Source: an uncultured Cohaesibacter sp. | GTDB lineage: Bacteria > Pseudomonadota > Alphaproteobacteria > Rhizobiales > Cohaesibacteraceae | Direction: 5' to 3' | Assembly (NCBI RefSeq): GCF_963662805.1 | Contig: NZ_OY759869.1 | Coordinates: 302,001 to 366,000 of the forward strand | Length of the DNA: 64,000 nucleotides | In this document: piece by piece, positions 1-7,722 of the stretch | Layout: every line of letters starts with the position of its first letter | Position numbering within the stretch: position 1 is the stretch's first letter | The notes under the pieces: model-generated | What the model was told of the DNA's origin: nothing | The model's database searches: none | Seen by the model: only the letters and a program-made list of their open reading frames with translations | Program-made: the position numbers and the translations under genes

Positions 1-837
1 CAGTTCCTTGTCAGGGATGCCTGTCACGAAATAAGGGACGCCGAAGTGGCGGGCGACGAGGGCGATTTGCAAGGTGCCGACCTTGTTGACGATATGGCCG
101 TCCCTGCAGATGCTGTCTGCTGCCGAGGTGAAGATGTCCACCCCCTTGGTCGCCATCACCGTTGCGGGCATGTTGTCAGTGATCACGGTCACGTCGAAGC
201 CCTGATCATTGGCAACGCTTGCGGTCAGGCGGGCACCCTGCAGGAAGGGGCGGGTTTCGGGGCAGAAGAGCTTGACAGCCTTGCCCTTGTTCTTAGCTTC
301 GCGCAGCATTGTGCCGACGATGGTTTCGCCGTAGCACTGGGTCATGACCGTTGCGTTCTGCGGCCAGAGAGAGACCAGATATTCGGCGACCTGACTGATC
401 TTGGCATAGCGCCGGTTCATGGAATTGACGGTGTGGTCCAGCACCGCCTCGTCGGCGGCCCGGCCTTCTTCGAGCGCCGCTTTGGCGACATCGAGACACC
501 CTTCAGTGATGAGGGCCATCCGGTTGATGGTGGTGGGGCGGGCGTGCGACAGCGTGTGGGCGGCTTTTGTTAGTGATTCGATCTGTTCGGCTTGTGGTCG
601 ATCGCGAACCTCGTAACAGGCGAGCGCCATGCCCATGCTGGCGGCGGTGTATGGCCCGGCGCTCTGGGTCACCATGTCGGCAATGGCTTGCGCGACCTCT
701 TCGTGCTGGGTGCATCCGACGAATTGAACCGTTCCGGGATAGACGCGGCGGTCGAGGATGCGGACGGATCCGCTGTCGTACCATGCGACATTTTCAAATC
801 GCAAAAGGAAGCCGAGGTCCTTGTCTTGTCTTTCCAC
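1..837 (-). CDS. MtnA/eIF2B-like sugar-1-phosphate isomerase (partial, 3' end outside window)
   Basis: The 279 visible codons resemble the MtnA family, which isomerises 5-methylthioribose-1-phosphate or related ribose-1-phosphates to the ketose in the cytoplasm. Family-like stretches are RFENVAWYDSGSVRILDRR near the N terminus, MVTQSAGPYTAASMGMAL, a helical middle with PTTINRMAL, VMTQCYGETIVGTMLREA, and the Rossmann-like part VKLFCPETRPFLQGARLTA followed by FDVTVITDNMPA. The GTG start at 837 is chosen because AGGAG sits 6 nt upstream. The reading frame is still open at the left edge. It lies 126 bp behind the NhaC gene on the same strand and probably closes the DeoR-controlled operon. No methionine-salvage partner is visible, so a role in 5-deoxyribose or another pentose phosphate is as likely as methylthioribose; that is inference. 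Confidence 0.75.
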   Translation of the reverse strand, partial: MERQDKDLGFLLRFENVAWYDSGSVRILDRRVYPGTVQFVGCTQHEEVAQAIADMVTQSAGPYTAASMGMALACYEVRDRPQAEQIESLTKAAHTLSHARPTTINRMALITEGCLDVAKAALEEGRAADEAVLDHTVNSMNRRYAKISQVAEYLVSLWPQNATVMTQCYGETIVGTMLREAKNKGKAVKLFCPETRPFLQGARLTASVANDQGFDVTVITDNMPATVMATKGVDIFTSAADSICRDGHIVNKVGTLQIALVARHFGVPYFVTGIPDKEL

Positions 838-911
838 GACGAACTCCTGTTCTGCAAGGGTGCAGCGATGGTTTGGGCACTGGGTGTGTAGAATGCGGGG
901 GATGGGAAGAG

Positions 912-940
912 CGCGGGTGTGAGGCTTGGTCAAGCCCGCG
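912..940 (-). terminator. Possible hairpin behind the NhaC gene
   Basis: CGCGGG (912-917) can pair with CCCGCG (935-940), and an inner GGCTTG/CAAGCC pair (923-928 / 931-936) competes for part of the same bases. There is no T-run, so this may be a weak terminator or a processing hairpin between NhaC and the MtnA-like gene. Confidence 0.3.
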
Positions 941-963
941 TCCTTCCGCTTCGGAGGTGCAGG

Positions 964-2277
964 CTATTCACCTGCTGCGGGGGTGGGTGTCGACTTCAGG
1001 CTGGCGTTGCCAATGAAGATGGCGATGCTGGCAAAGACGATCATCAGGATCTGGTAGAAGCCGTAGGGGATGATCTCGACCGGCGAGATCTTGGCGAGAC
1101 CTGCTGCGAGCAGCAACTGACCACCGTAGGGCAGAAGTCCTTGGAAGCCCGAGGCGAAGATATCGAGCAAGGCGGCGGTTTTGACCGGGTCGATCTCGTA
1201 TTCCGACGAGATTTCCTTGGCCAACGGACCGGCTGCAAGGATCGAGATGGTGTTGTTGGTCGTCGAGACGGTGATCAAAGAGACCAATGCGCCGATGCCG
1301 AACTGCCCACCGATCTTGCCTTTGACCTTGCTGGTCACGGTTTGCAGCAGATAATCGATGCCACCATAGAATTTCATCAGGCCGACCAGACCACCAACGA
1401 TGATGGCGATGATTGCGAGATTTTCCATCCAGCCCATGCCACGCTGCAGAACGCCGAGCATTTCAACCAGATTGAAGCTGCCATTGAAGAGGCCAACCAC
1501 GAGTCCGAGGCCAATGCCGATGCCCAGAACAGCCATGACGTTCCAGCCAATGAGGGCGGTGACGATGATTGCTGCATAGGGAATGATGTTGAACAGGTTG
1601 TAGTCTTTTGCCTCAACGGACACACCGGAGGAGACCGGAATCATCGCAAGGATGATGACCGTGCAGATCACGGCGGGAAGAATGATCAGGCCGTTGACCT
1701 TGAACTTGTCCCTGAGGCCGACATCCTGCGTTCTGACCGCGGCAATGGTCGTATCCGAGATGAAGGAGAGGTTATCACCAAACATGGCACCGCCAATGAC
1801 GGTGGCCATGACCAGCGCCATGTTGGCACCTGTCTGATCGACAATCCCGACGCCAATCGGAGCCAATGCGGTGACCGTTCCCATCGATGTTCCCATCGAG
1901 AAGGACAGGACGCAGCCGATCAGGAACAGACCGGGCAGGATCATGTTGCTTGGCATGATTGACAGGCCGAGGTTCACGATCGAGCTGACGGCGCCCATCG
2001 CGTCGGCAACAGAATAGAAGGCACCGGCGAGCAGGAAGATGATGACCATCAGGATGATGGTTTCTTCGCCGCCGGATCTTGAAAAGAGCATGACCTTGTC
2101 GTCAAAGCTGGTTTTTTCTCCCGGGCGGTCTAGCCAGAGCGCGACGCCGGATGCGGCCATGAAGCCGACGAGCAGTGGCATGGTACCGAAGTTGCCGGTA
2201 GCGACACCCGTGAAGATATAGATTACCAAGAAAAATATCAGAGGCAGCAGCCCCATGGCGTTGGATTTAGGTGTCAT
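964..2277 (-). CDS. NhaC-family Na+/H+ (or organic-ion/H+) antiporter
   Basis: A 437-residue inner-membrane protein made almost wholly of hydrophobic segments (roughly a dozen). Segments typical of the NhaC superfamily include GAFYSVADAMGAVSSIVNLG, LSFSMGTSMGTVTALAPIG, ATVIGGAMFGDNLSFISDTT and VSTTNNTISILAAGPLAKEI. The GDNLSFISDTT motif is characteristic of the family and probably lines the ion path. The start at 2277 is preferred to an upstream in-frame ATG (2319) because GGGAGG lies 6 nt before it. Members exchange Na+ for H+ or co-transport small organic ions, and the substrate cannot be read from sequence. It sits between an iron alcohol dehydrogenase and an MtnA-like isomerase on the same strand, so it may serve the same catabolic route rather than general pH homeostasis. 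Confidence 0.85.
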   Translation of the reverse strand: MTPKSNAMGLLPLIFFLVIYIFTGVATGNFGTMPLLVGFMAASGVALWLDRPGEKTSFDDKVMLFSRSGGEETIILMVIIFLLAGAFYSVADAMGAVSSIVNLGLSIMPSNMILPGLFLIGCVLSFSMGTSMGTVTALAPIGVGIVDQTGANMALVMATVIGGAMFGDNLSFISDTTIAAVRTQDVGLRDKFKVNGLIILPAVICTVIILAMIPVSSGVSVEAKDYNLFNIIPYAAIIVTALIGWNVMAVLGIGIGLGLVVGLFNGSFNLVEMLGVLQRGMGWMENLAIIAIIVGGLVGLMKFYGGIDYLLQTVTSKVKGKIGGQFGIGALVSLITVSTTNNTISILAAGPLAKEISSEYEIDPVKTAALLDIFASGFQGLLPYGGQLLLAAGLAKISPVEIIPYGFYQILMIVFASIAIFIGNASLKSTPTPAAGE

Positions 2278-2456
2278 GATTTCCTCCCAAGACACGTCCA
2301 CTATTTCGATAAAACGCACATTTGTTTTTTCTCCCGATTAAATGCGCGTTTCCCTTTATCTTGTTTCAATTGCATTTGGTCTTGCTGGGTGTTCTGGCCT
2401 GCCTTTCAGCTGTTGCTGGCGCGAGTGGTCAATGAGTTGGCGAATGAACTCGTCGG

Positions 2457-3623
2457 CTATACGGCCAGCTTGAGCACCGCAACAATGTCGTCGTGCGCGA
2501 GTTTCTGAAAACGCCCGATGGTCTCGCTGCGACCCAAGGCCTTGTCGGCCATCTCGGAGAATCTGTCTGTGGGGACTTCGGCCTCCGACAGGGTGATTTT
2601 CAGATTGAGCGAGGCAAAGAAGTCTTCAACGGCCTTGATGGTCAGGTCCGCGATTTGCTCCTTGCCAAGGCCGTCAGGATTGACGCCGAAAACCCTCGTG
2701 CCAAGGCGAACGAAGCGATCAAGATCGGTCGTCTTCACATGCTTCATCCAGGCCGGGAAGATGATGGCCATGCCGGCACCATGGGTGATGTCGTAAAGGG
2801 CGCTGATCTCATGTTCGATGCGGTGCGAGGCCCAGTCCGACTGGCGACCTGCGTCCAGCACCCCGTTGTGCGAGATTGTGGCGAGCCACATGAACTCGGC
2901 GCAATAGTCATAATTCTGCGGGTCCTTGAGGATCTTTGGCGACAGGGCGATGACGGCCTGCATGGCGCCTTCAAGTAGATGATCGCTGAAGAGGCAGAAT
3001 TTCGTTGGCGTGAAATAGCGCTCGAACTGATGCGAGAGGATGTCCGCAAGCCCGGCGGACATGAAGAACGGCGGGATGGTGAAGCACATTTCGGGATTGA
3101 GGATCGAGAATTCCGGCACGATCAACTGATTATCAATGCCGTATTTGGTATCGTCGGCCTCGTTTGTGATGATGCTGCTTTCGGACATTTCTGAGCCAGA
3201 ACCGGGAATGGTCAGGATCGTGCCGACTTTCAGTGCCGTTTTTGGCTCGGCCTTGCCAGTGTAGAAATCCCAGACGTCGCCGTCATAAGGCACGCCGAGG
3301 GCGATGGCCTTGGATGAATCGATGGCGCTGCCGCCGCCGATTGCCAGAACGAACTCGATGCCTTCCTTGCGGCAAAGGGCGATCCCTTTCTTGACCACCG
3401 ACAGGCGGGGGTTGGGCACCACGCCGTCGAACAGGACCGGCTCAACGCCGCTGGCTTTCAGGGATGTGATGATGCGGTCAAGCGTGCCGTTCTTCTCCAG
3501 ATAGTCGCCGCCATAATGCACCAGCACCTTCTTGGCGAAGGGTTTTATGTGCTCGCCGACTTCGGTCTCTCTCCCTTTGCCGAAGATGATTCTGGTTCTG
3601 CTGCAAAAATTGAAGTCTTCCAT
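2457..3623 (-). CDS. Iron-containing alcohol dehydrogenase (YqhD/BdhA-like)
   Basis: A 388-residue group III (metal-dependent) alcohol dehydrogenase, expected to reduce aldehydes or oxidise alcohols with NAD(P)H in the cytoplasm. The N-terminal nucleotide-binding domain carries GGGSAIDSSK near residue 97, followed by the TIPGSGSEMSESS loop. The divalent metal ligands of the family are visible: Asp194 and His198 in GLADILSHQ, His267 in WASHRIEHEIS, and His281 in DITHGAGMAI. Length and motif order fit the YqhD/BdhA subgroup, which usually prefers NADPH and small aldehydes. It starts 28 bp behind the DeoR gene, so the two are probably co-transcribed. A plausible role is disposal of an aldehyde released by an aldolase of a pentose or deoxy-sugar pathway, but no aldolase is in the window. 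Confidence 0.92.
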   Translation of the reverse strand: MEDFNFCSRTRIIFGKGRETEVGEHIKPFAKKVLVHYGGDYLEKNGTLDRIITSLKASGVEPVLFDGVVPNPRLSVVKKGIALCRKEGIEFVLAIGGGSAIDSSKAIALGVPYDGDVWDFYTGKAEPKTALKVGTILTIPGSGSEMSESSIITNEADDTKYGIDNQLIVPEFSILNPEMCFTIPPFFMSAGLADILSHQFERYFTPTKFCLFSDHLLEGAMQAVIALSPKILKDPQNYDYCAEFMWLATISHNGVLDAGRQSDWASHRIEHEISALYDITHGAGMAIIFPAWMKHVKTTDLDRFVRLGTRVFGVNPDGLGKEQIADLTIKAVEDFFASLNLKITLSEAEVPTDRFSEMADKALGRSETIGRFQKLAHDDIVAVLKLAV

Positions 3624-3651
3624 GACATGTCTCGATTTTCAGGTTTGAAAG

Positions 3652-4446
3652 CTAACCTGCTTGGTTCTGTGGTTGCGCGTCAGAGCAGACGTGCACCTCA
3701 AGCCCGGTTTGCCGAATTGGGGCCAACAGATCGTCAGAAACGGCGCAATCCAGTATGATTTCGTCCAGTTCCTCGAATTCGCAGATTTTGTGCGTGGCAG
3801 GCTTTTCGAATTTGGTGTGGTCGATGACCAGCGTCGAACGGTTGGATCTCTCGATCATGAGGCGGCGGATTTTGGCCTCGCCTTCATGGTTGTCTGTCAT
3901 GGCGAACTGTGGGTGGATGGAAGTGCAACTGACAAAGGCCATGTCAGCTGTCAGGCCTCGCAAGGCATTGGAGGCGGCGTGACCAACAAAGGACCATGTC
4001 TCTTTTCTCAGTTGGCCGCCGATGCAGATGGCTTCGATGCCGCTCGTGTCGGGGACTTCGGAGATGATTTTGTGGGAGTTGGTGATGAGCAGAACATTCT
4101 TTCTCTGCCGGAAAAGCTCGCGTGCGATGAACAGTGCGGTCGTGCTGCTGTCGAGCATGATCGTGTCGCCATCGGATATCTCGCCAACGGCCTTCTGGCT
4201 GATCAGACATTTTTCTTCGGTGAAGAATGTCTCTCTCAGTTTGGCCGGAACTTCCTTGTCCGGTCCCTTCTGCAGATAGGCCCCACCATGCACGCGCCGG
4301 AAGGACATCGTCTTGCTCAGGCTGTCCAGATCCCTGCGGATGGTCTCCTCGGAAACACCAAACTGGGCACTGAGTTTAGAGACAACGATGCTGCCGTCCT
4401 CTTTCAGGTGTCGTTCGATTTCCTTCAGTCTGTGGGCTTTGAGCAT
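3652..4446 (-). CDS. DeoR-family transcriptional regulator
   Basis: A 264-residue repressor of sugar-phosphate catabolism genes. The N-terminal winged helix-turn-helix (about residues 5-55) has the family pattern VVSKLSAQFGVSEETIRRDL followed by RRVHGGA. The C-terminal DeoR sensor domain shows DGDTIMLDSSTTALFIA, VLLITNSHKI and a VIDHTKFEKPA-like motif, which binds phosphorylated sugars. An upstream in-frame ATG at 4494 was rejected: it would place the palindromic operator candidate inside the gene, and the family normally begins directly with the HTH. First gene of a minus-strand set with the iron alcohol dehydrogenase (28 bp gap), the NhaC antiporter and the MtnA-like gene. Probably autoregulated through the repeats at 4465-4565. 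Confidence 0.9.
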   Translation of the reverse strand: MLKAHRLKEIERHLKEDGSIVVSKLSAQFGVSEETIRRDLDSLSKTMSFRRVHGGAYLQKGPDKEVPAKLRETFFTEEKCLISQKAVGEISDGDTIMLDSSTTALFIARELFRQRKNVLLITNSHKIISEVPDTSGIEAICIGGQLRKETWSFVGHAASNALRGLTADMAFVSCTSIHPQFAMTDNHEGEAKIRRLMIERSNRSTLVIDHTKFEKPATHKICEFEELDEIILDCAVSDDLLAPIRQTGLEVHVCSDAQPQNQAG

Positions 4447-4464
4447 TGTGTCTGCACCGTCCGT

Positions 4465-4565
4465 TGTGGGATTAATTCCCACATTAAGACACAAATTCCC
4501 ACATATAGATATTGTATCTTCTACTTATGAGCGAATTTCAGAACAATTCCAACATAATCCCACAT
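4465..4565. promoter_or_regulatory. Palindrome and direct repeats, probable DeoR operators
   Basis: A 19-bp near-perfect inverted repeat, TGTGGGATTAATTCCCACA (4465-4483), lies just upstream of the DeoR start. Its right half-site recurs as AATTCCCACAT at 4474-4484 and again at 4494-4504, exactly 20 bp (two helical turns) apart. Related copies AATTCCAACAT (4545-4555) and AATCCCACAT (4556-4565) follow. Repeated half-sites in helical phase in front of a regulator's own gene are the usual layout for cooperative autorepression. Confidence 0.65.
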
Positions 4566-4712
4566 TTTCGAAGTAAGTGATTGTTATCAGTTTTTATTTC
4601 CTTATGAACAAATCCGTTTGGAGAGTTTTAAGGCTGAAACGGGCGACAGCCGAATTCACAGGATTTATCGGGGGGAACCGAAAAGTCTGGCTTTGGGAGG
4701 CTTTCGGCCGGG

Positions 4713-5387
4713 TCAGATGACCGAGAAATGATAGGCGGCGCAGGGCTGATGCAGGAAGTGCCCGCCTGTCGAGCAATCAAGGGCCCTGTCGAACTGGTCT
4801 TCGATCGCGATCCGGTTGTTCTCGAATATGCAGTTGCGGGCCGGGTCGACCCGCACAATCTGTTCGAGGAAGTCCTGAAAGGTCGGATAGGACCGTGTCA
4901 GCGTGTAGTCCGTCTTGTCGATGAGATTGAAGGCCTCACCCTCCTCGGCCAGCGATGACAGCAGCGCATGGGATCGGGTGCGGACCTCGGTTTCATCTTC
5001 AACCATGCGGACGACATCGAACATGGAGCCATAGGGAAAAGGTTCAACGACATGCAGGCGGCCGCCCGGTTTGAGAACCCGGCTGGCTTCCTGAAGGGCC
5101 TCTGCATGTACCTCATGCGGGATATGATGGAACGAGAAGAAGAAGCAAAGCAGGTCCTGCGAGCCGTCAGCCAGAGGCAGATCCTCGGCGCGCCCTTCCA
5201 GTACCGCGGCGGCGGATGAGAGCTTTGCCTTGGCCATTTCAACCTTGTCAGAGTCGATCTCTATGGCCGAAACGCGTGCGCCCTCTCGCATGAGTTGAGC
5301 GGAGAAAACGCCGCTTCCCGCGCCGATGTCGGCAACGGCCTTATTTGCAAGATCAAAGAGCGATGTCAGATGTTCGATATGTCCCAT
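4713..5387 (-). CDS. Class I SAM-dependent methyltransferase
   Basis: A 224-residue Rossmann-fold methyltransferase. Motif I, VADIGAGSGVFSAQLMREG, sits near residue 18; the acidic residue after the second strand is in VSAIEIDSDKVEMAK; motif II is GRAEDLPLADGSQDLL; FFFSFHHIPHEVHAEALQEASRVLKPGGR is the post-motif helix and LKPGG turn typical of UbiE/ArsM-like small-molecule enzymes. The substrate is unknown. The ATG at 5387 is chosen; a TTG 30 bp upstream (5417) is an alternative, and neither has a strong Shine-Dalgarno sequence. It stands alone, between the DeoR operon and the divergent ABC operon that begins at 5562. Confidence 0.8.
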   Translation of the reverse strand: MGHIEHLTSLFDLANKAVADIGAGSGVFSAQLMREGARVSAIEIDSDKVEMAKAKLSSAAAVLEGRAEDLPLADGSQDLLCFFFSFHHIPHEVHAEALQEASRVLKPGGRLHVVEPFPYGSMFDVVRMVEDETEVRTRSHALLSSLAEEGEAFNLIDKTDYTLTRSYPTFQDFLEQIVRVDPARNCIFENNRIAIEDQFDRALDCSTGGHFLHQPCAAYHFSVI

Positions 5388-5561
5388 AAGACTGTTTAAC
5401 CCAATAAGGCTTTGCAATCACGAGCTGTTTTTAGACATAGGTTAAAACTATGGCCGCGCTAAGATTTAAGGATTAGCGATCTTTGCCGATTGCCCCGCAC
5501 ACTCCGGTGAATTGGCCGGGTGCTGTCTTAAGTGTCCAGCCCAATGGGAGGACAATCTGAC

Positions 5562-6548
5562 ATGAAGCTCGGTGGACGTTTGAAGAATGTCTCGCAGGAG
5601 AAGATCGTATTTTCGATCACCCTTGCGATGTTTGCAGTCTTCGCTCTTTCCCTAGATGGATTTATCGGGACAAGCAATCTTCTGGCCCTGTTGCGAAGTG
5701 TCGCAGTGCTCGGGATCCTCGGGCTCGGCATGCTGATTGTGGTGCTGGGCCGCGGGATCGACCTATCGATGGTTGCCAACATGGCGATCTCGGTTGCCTG
5801 GACGATCCAGTTGGTGGGCACCGGTATGCCCCTCTGGGGGGCGCTGGCGATTGGTCTGGGCTTCTCGCTCGGCATGAGTCTGGTTACCGGTGTTCTAGTG
5901 GCCTTCGCGGAGATCCCGGCGATTTTTGCCACCCTTGCCATGGGGACCTTCATTTACGGGTTCGGTCGGGCCCATCTGATCACCGGAACGGATGTGGTCT
6001 ATCTCCCTGCCGATTTCGGCTGGGCCTCCCAGATCGGGCAGGGGCGTATCGTCGGGGTTCCGGTTCCGATCATTCTCGCCGTGATCCTTGCCGTGGTGGT
6101 CTATCTTTTCCTGCGGTTCTCCAAGCATGGCTGGAACACCTACAACATCGGCGACAACACACAGGCCGCGCGGATCACCGGTATCGCGGTGAGACCGACC
6201 ATTGTTCTGCAATATATGCTGAGCGGCACGGCGGCCTTTCTGGCGGGTCTGATCACTGCTACGGCGGTGCAGTCTATGAACACCCGCATCGTCAATTCCA
6301 ACATGATCTACGACGTCATTCTGATTGTTGTCCTCGGTGGCGTCAGCCTCTCGGGCGGGCGAGGGAGTGTGCGCAATGTCGTCGTCGGCACCCTGCTGAT
6401 CGGTGTTCTGGTGAATGGCATGACCATCATGGACATCCAGTACACCATCCAGAACGTGATCAAGAGCCTTATTCTGCTGCTCGCGATCGTGGCGGACAGC
6501 GTCATCAATCCGCGAGACGAACAGACCGGTCAGCAAGGGGACATCTGA
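5562..6548 (+). CDS. CUT2-family sugar ABC transporter permease
   Basis: A 328-residue inner-membrane permease of the RbsC/BPD_transp_2 type with about nine or ten hydrophobic segments. The family signature LGLGMLIVVLGRGIDLSMV is near residues 58-75, and the ATPase-coupling loop VVLGGVSLSGGRGSVRN is near residues 260-275. GGGAGG is placed 10 nt before the ATG at 5562; an in-frame GTG at 5532 is less likely. First gene of an operon that continues with a binding protein, a permease-propeller fusion, a second propeller protein, an ATPase, an alcohol dehydrogenase and an aldehyde dehydrogenase. With the fusion protein downstream it can form a heterodimeric channel. The transported compound is unknown. 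Confidence 0.9.
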   Translation: MKLGGRLKNVSQEKIVFSITLAMFAVFALSLDGFIGTSNLLALLRSVAVLGILGLGMLIVVLGRGIDLSMVANMAISVAWTIQLVGTGMPLWGALAIGLGFSLGMSLVTGVLVAFAEIPAIFATLAMGTFIYGFGRAHLITGTDVVYLPADFGWASQIGQGRIVGVPVPIILAVILAVVVYLFLRFSKHGWNTYNIGDNTQAARITGIAVRPTIVLQYMLSGTAAFLAGLITATAVQSMNTRIVNSNMIYDVILIVVLGGVSLSGGRGSVRNVVVGTLLIGVLVNGMTIMDIQYTIQNVIKSLILLLAIVADSVINPRDEQTGQQGDI

Positions 6549-6597
6549 CACGCTCGCGACGTCGAGCAGACAATAATCACCTGGAGGAGAGACTATC

Positions 6598-7617
6598 ATG
6601 ACATGGACAAAGCTGAAGAAAATGGTTCTGATGACTGCGGTCGGTGTGGGCATCGCCAGCGGTGCGCTGGCTCAGGAGCCCAATGACCCGTTTCGCGGTC
6701 CGGCGCTTGACGCGCTGAAAGACAAGTGGATCGCCTATCTGCCGATTTCAGCAGGCTTCGATCTGGCGCAGGCCTGGGGTGGCGTGGTGCAGAAGGAATC
6801 CCAGCGCTACGGCATGAAGTTCACCGTGCAGGATCCGAACTGGTCCACGGACGCAATGGCGCAGGGCATGACCTCGCTGATTGCCGAAAAGCCGGACGTC
6901 ATCCTGACGCAGAACCCGGACACGCAGTCGCTGGCGCGCCTAATGATGCAGGCCAACCGTGCCGGCATCGCGGTGGTTCAGATGAACATGCAGGGTGCGG
7001 TGCAGACCGACGCCTATGTCGGGCCGGACTATGTTGCCATGGGCCGCCAGATCGCTGAAATGGCGATCAAGCAGTGCGGCGAAGGCACCGATACCTCGCA
7101 CAAGATTTCCATCGTGCAGGGCGTGATTACCGGTGGGGTGAGCTACTTCCAGGTTCAGGGCATCATGGATGTGCTGAAGGATCGCAAGGACATCGAGATT
7201 GTCTCCAGTCAGGCCGCCGACTGGGATGCCTCCAAGGCGCGGGCGATCACCGAAACCGTGCTGCAGCAGCATCCCGATCTTTGCGCCATCCTCGACATGT
7301 GGGACGGTCAGGCCATCGGAACCGGTGCTGCGGTGAAGCAGGCCGGCCATGCCGATACCGTGACCGTGATCACGTCCGGTGGTGGTGCGGCGAGCACCTG
7401 CGAGCTGATCCGGGACGATACCTTCGACATCGTCTTCAACTATGACGCTCCGGGCATGGGTCGTGACGCCTGGTCGGCGATCATGATCGCCCTGCAGAAT
7501 GGCGGCGGCGGCAAGACCAAGACGCAAATGTTCTCGCCGACCTATGTGATGACCAAGGAAAATGTCGATCAGGCTGCCTGTTGGGATCCTGAAATCTACG
7601 CGAGCCGTCTTCGCTAG
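6598..7617 (+). CDS. Periplasmic sugar-binding protein of the CUT2 ABC importer
   Basis: A 339-residue periplasmic binding protein with a Sec signal peptide (about residues 1-25, ending GIASGALA before QEPNDP). The mature part has the type I periplasmic-binding fold of the RbsB family: DKWIAYLPISAGFDLAQAWG, EKPDVILTQNPDTQSLARLM, an inter-lobe stretch GIAVVQMNMQG, and CAILDMWDGQAIGTGAAVKQ. A good GGAGG lies 10-12 nt before the ATG at 6598. It captures the substrate for the permeases at 5562 and 7723 and the ATPase at 10925. A strong hairpin follows its stop codon. The aromatic- and aspartate-rich pocket fits a polyol or sugar, but the ligand cannot be named. Confidence 0.9.
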   Translation: MTWTKLKKMVLMTAVGVGIASGALAQEPNDPFRGPALDALKDKWIAYLPISAGFDLAQAWGGVVQKESQRYGMKFTVQDPNWSTDAMAQGMTSLIAEKPDVILTQNPDTQSLARLMMQANRAGIAVVQMNMQGAVQTDAYVGPDYVAMGRQIAEMAIKQCGEGTDTSHKISIVQGVITGGVSYFQVQGIMDVLKDRKDIEIVSSQAADWDASKARAITETVLQQHPDLCAILDMWDGQAIGTGAAVKQAGHADTVTVITSGGGAASTCELIRDDTFDIVFNYDAPGMGRDAWSAIMIALQNGGGGKTKTQMFSPTYVMTKENVDQAACWDPEIYASRLR

Positions 7618-7631
7618 GCTCAAGCGCTGAC

Positions 7632-7666
7632 GCATCAGGCCGCCGATGATCCGCGCGGCCTGATGC
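7632..7666 (+). promoter_or_regulatory. Stable intercistronic hairpin behind binding-protein gene
   Basis: Twelve-base perfect arms, GCATCAGGCCGC (7632-7643) and GCGGCCTGATGC (7655-7666), enclose an 11-nt loop, 15 bp behind the binding-protein stop and ahead of the next permease. There is no T-run. It probably protects the binding-protein message from 3' decay or partly attenuates read-through, keeping the binding protein in excess over the membrane subunits. Confidence 0.7.
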
Positions 7667-7722
7667 CAACACATCTTCCAACAACAAGAACAGTCAATCG
7701 TTACCACTGGGGAGACCATCCC

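Noticed and set aside
919..1962. Long plus-strand open frame (347 codons) opposite the NhaC gene
   Set aside because: Antisense shadow of a membrane-protein gene; its translation is rich in Asp, His, Gln and Gly with no domain, and the minus frame has clear NhaC motifs and a strong ribosome-binding site.
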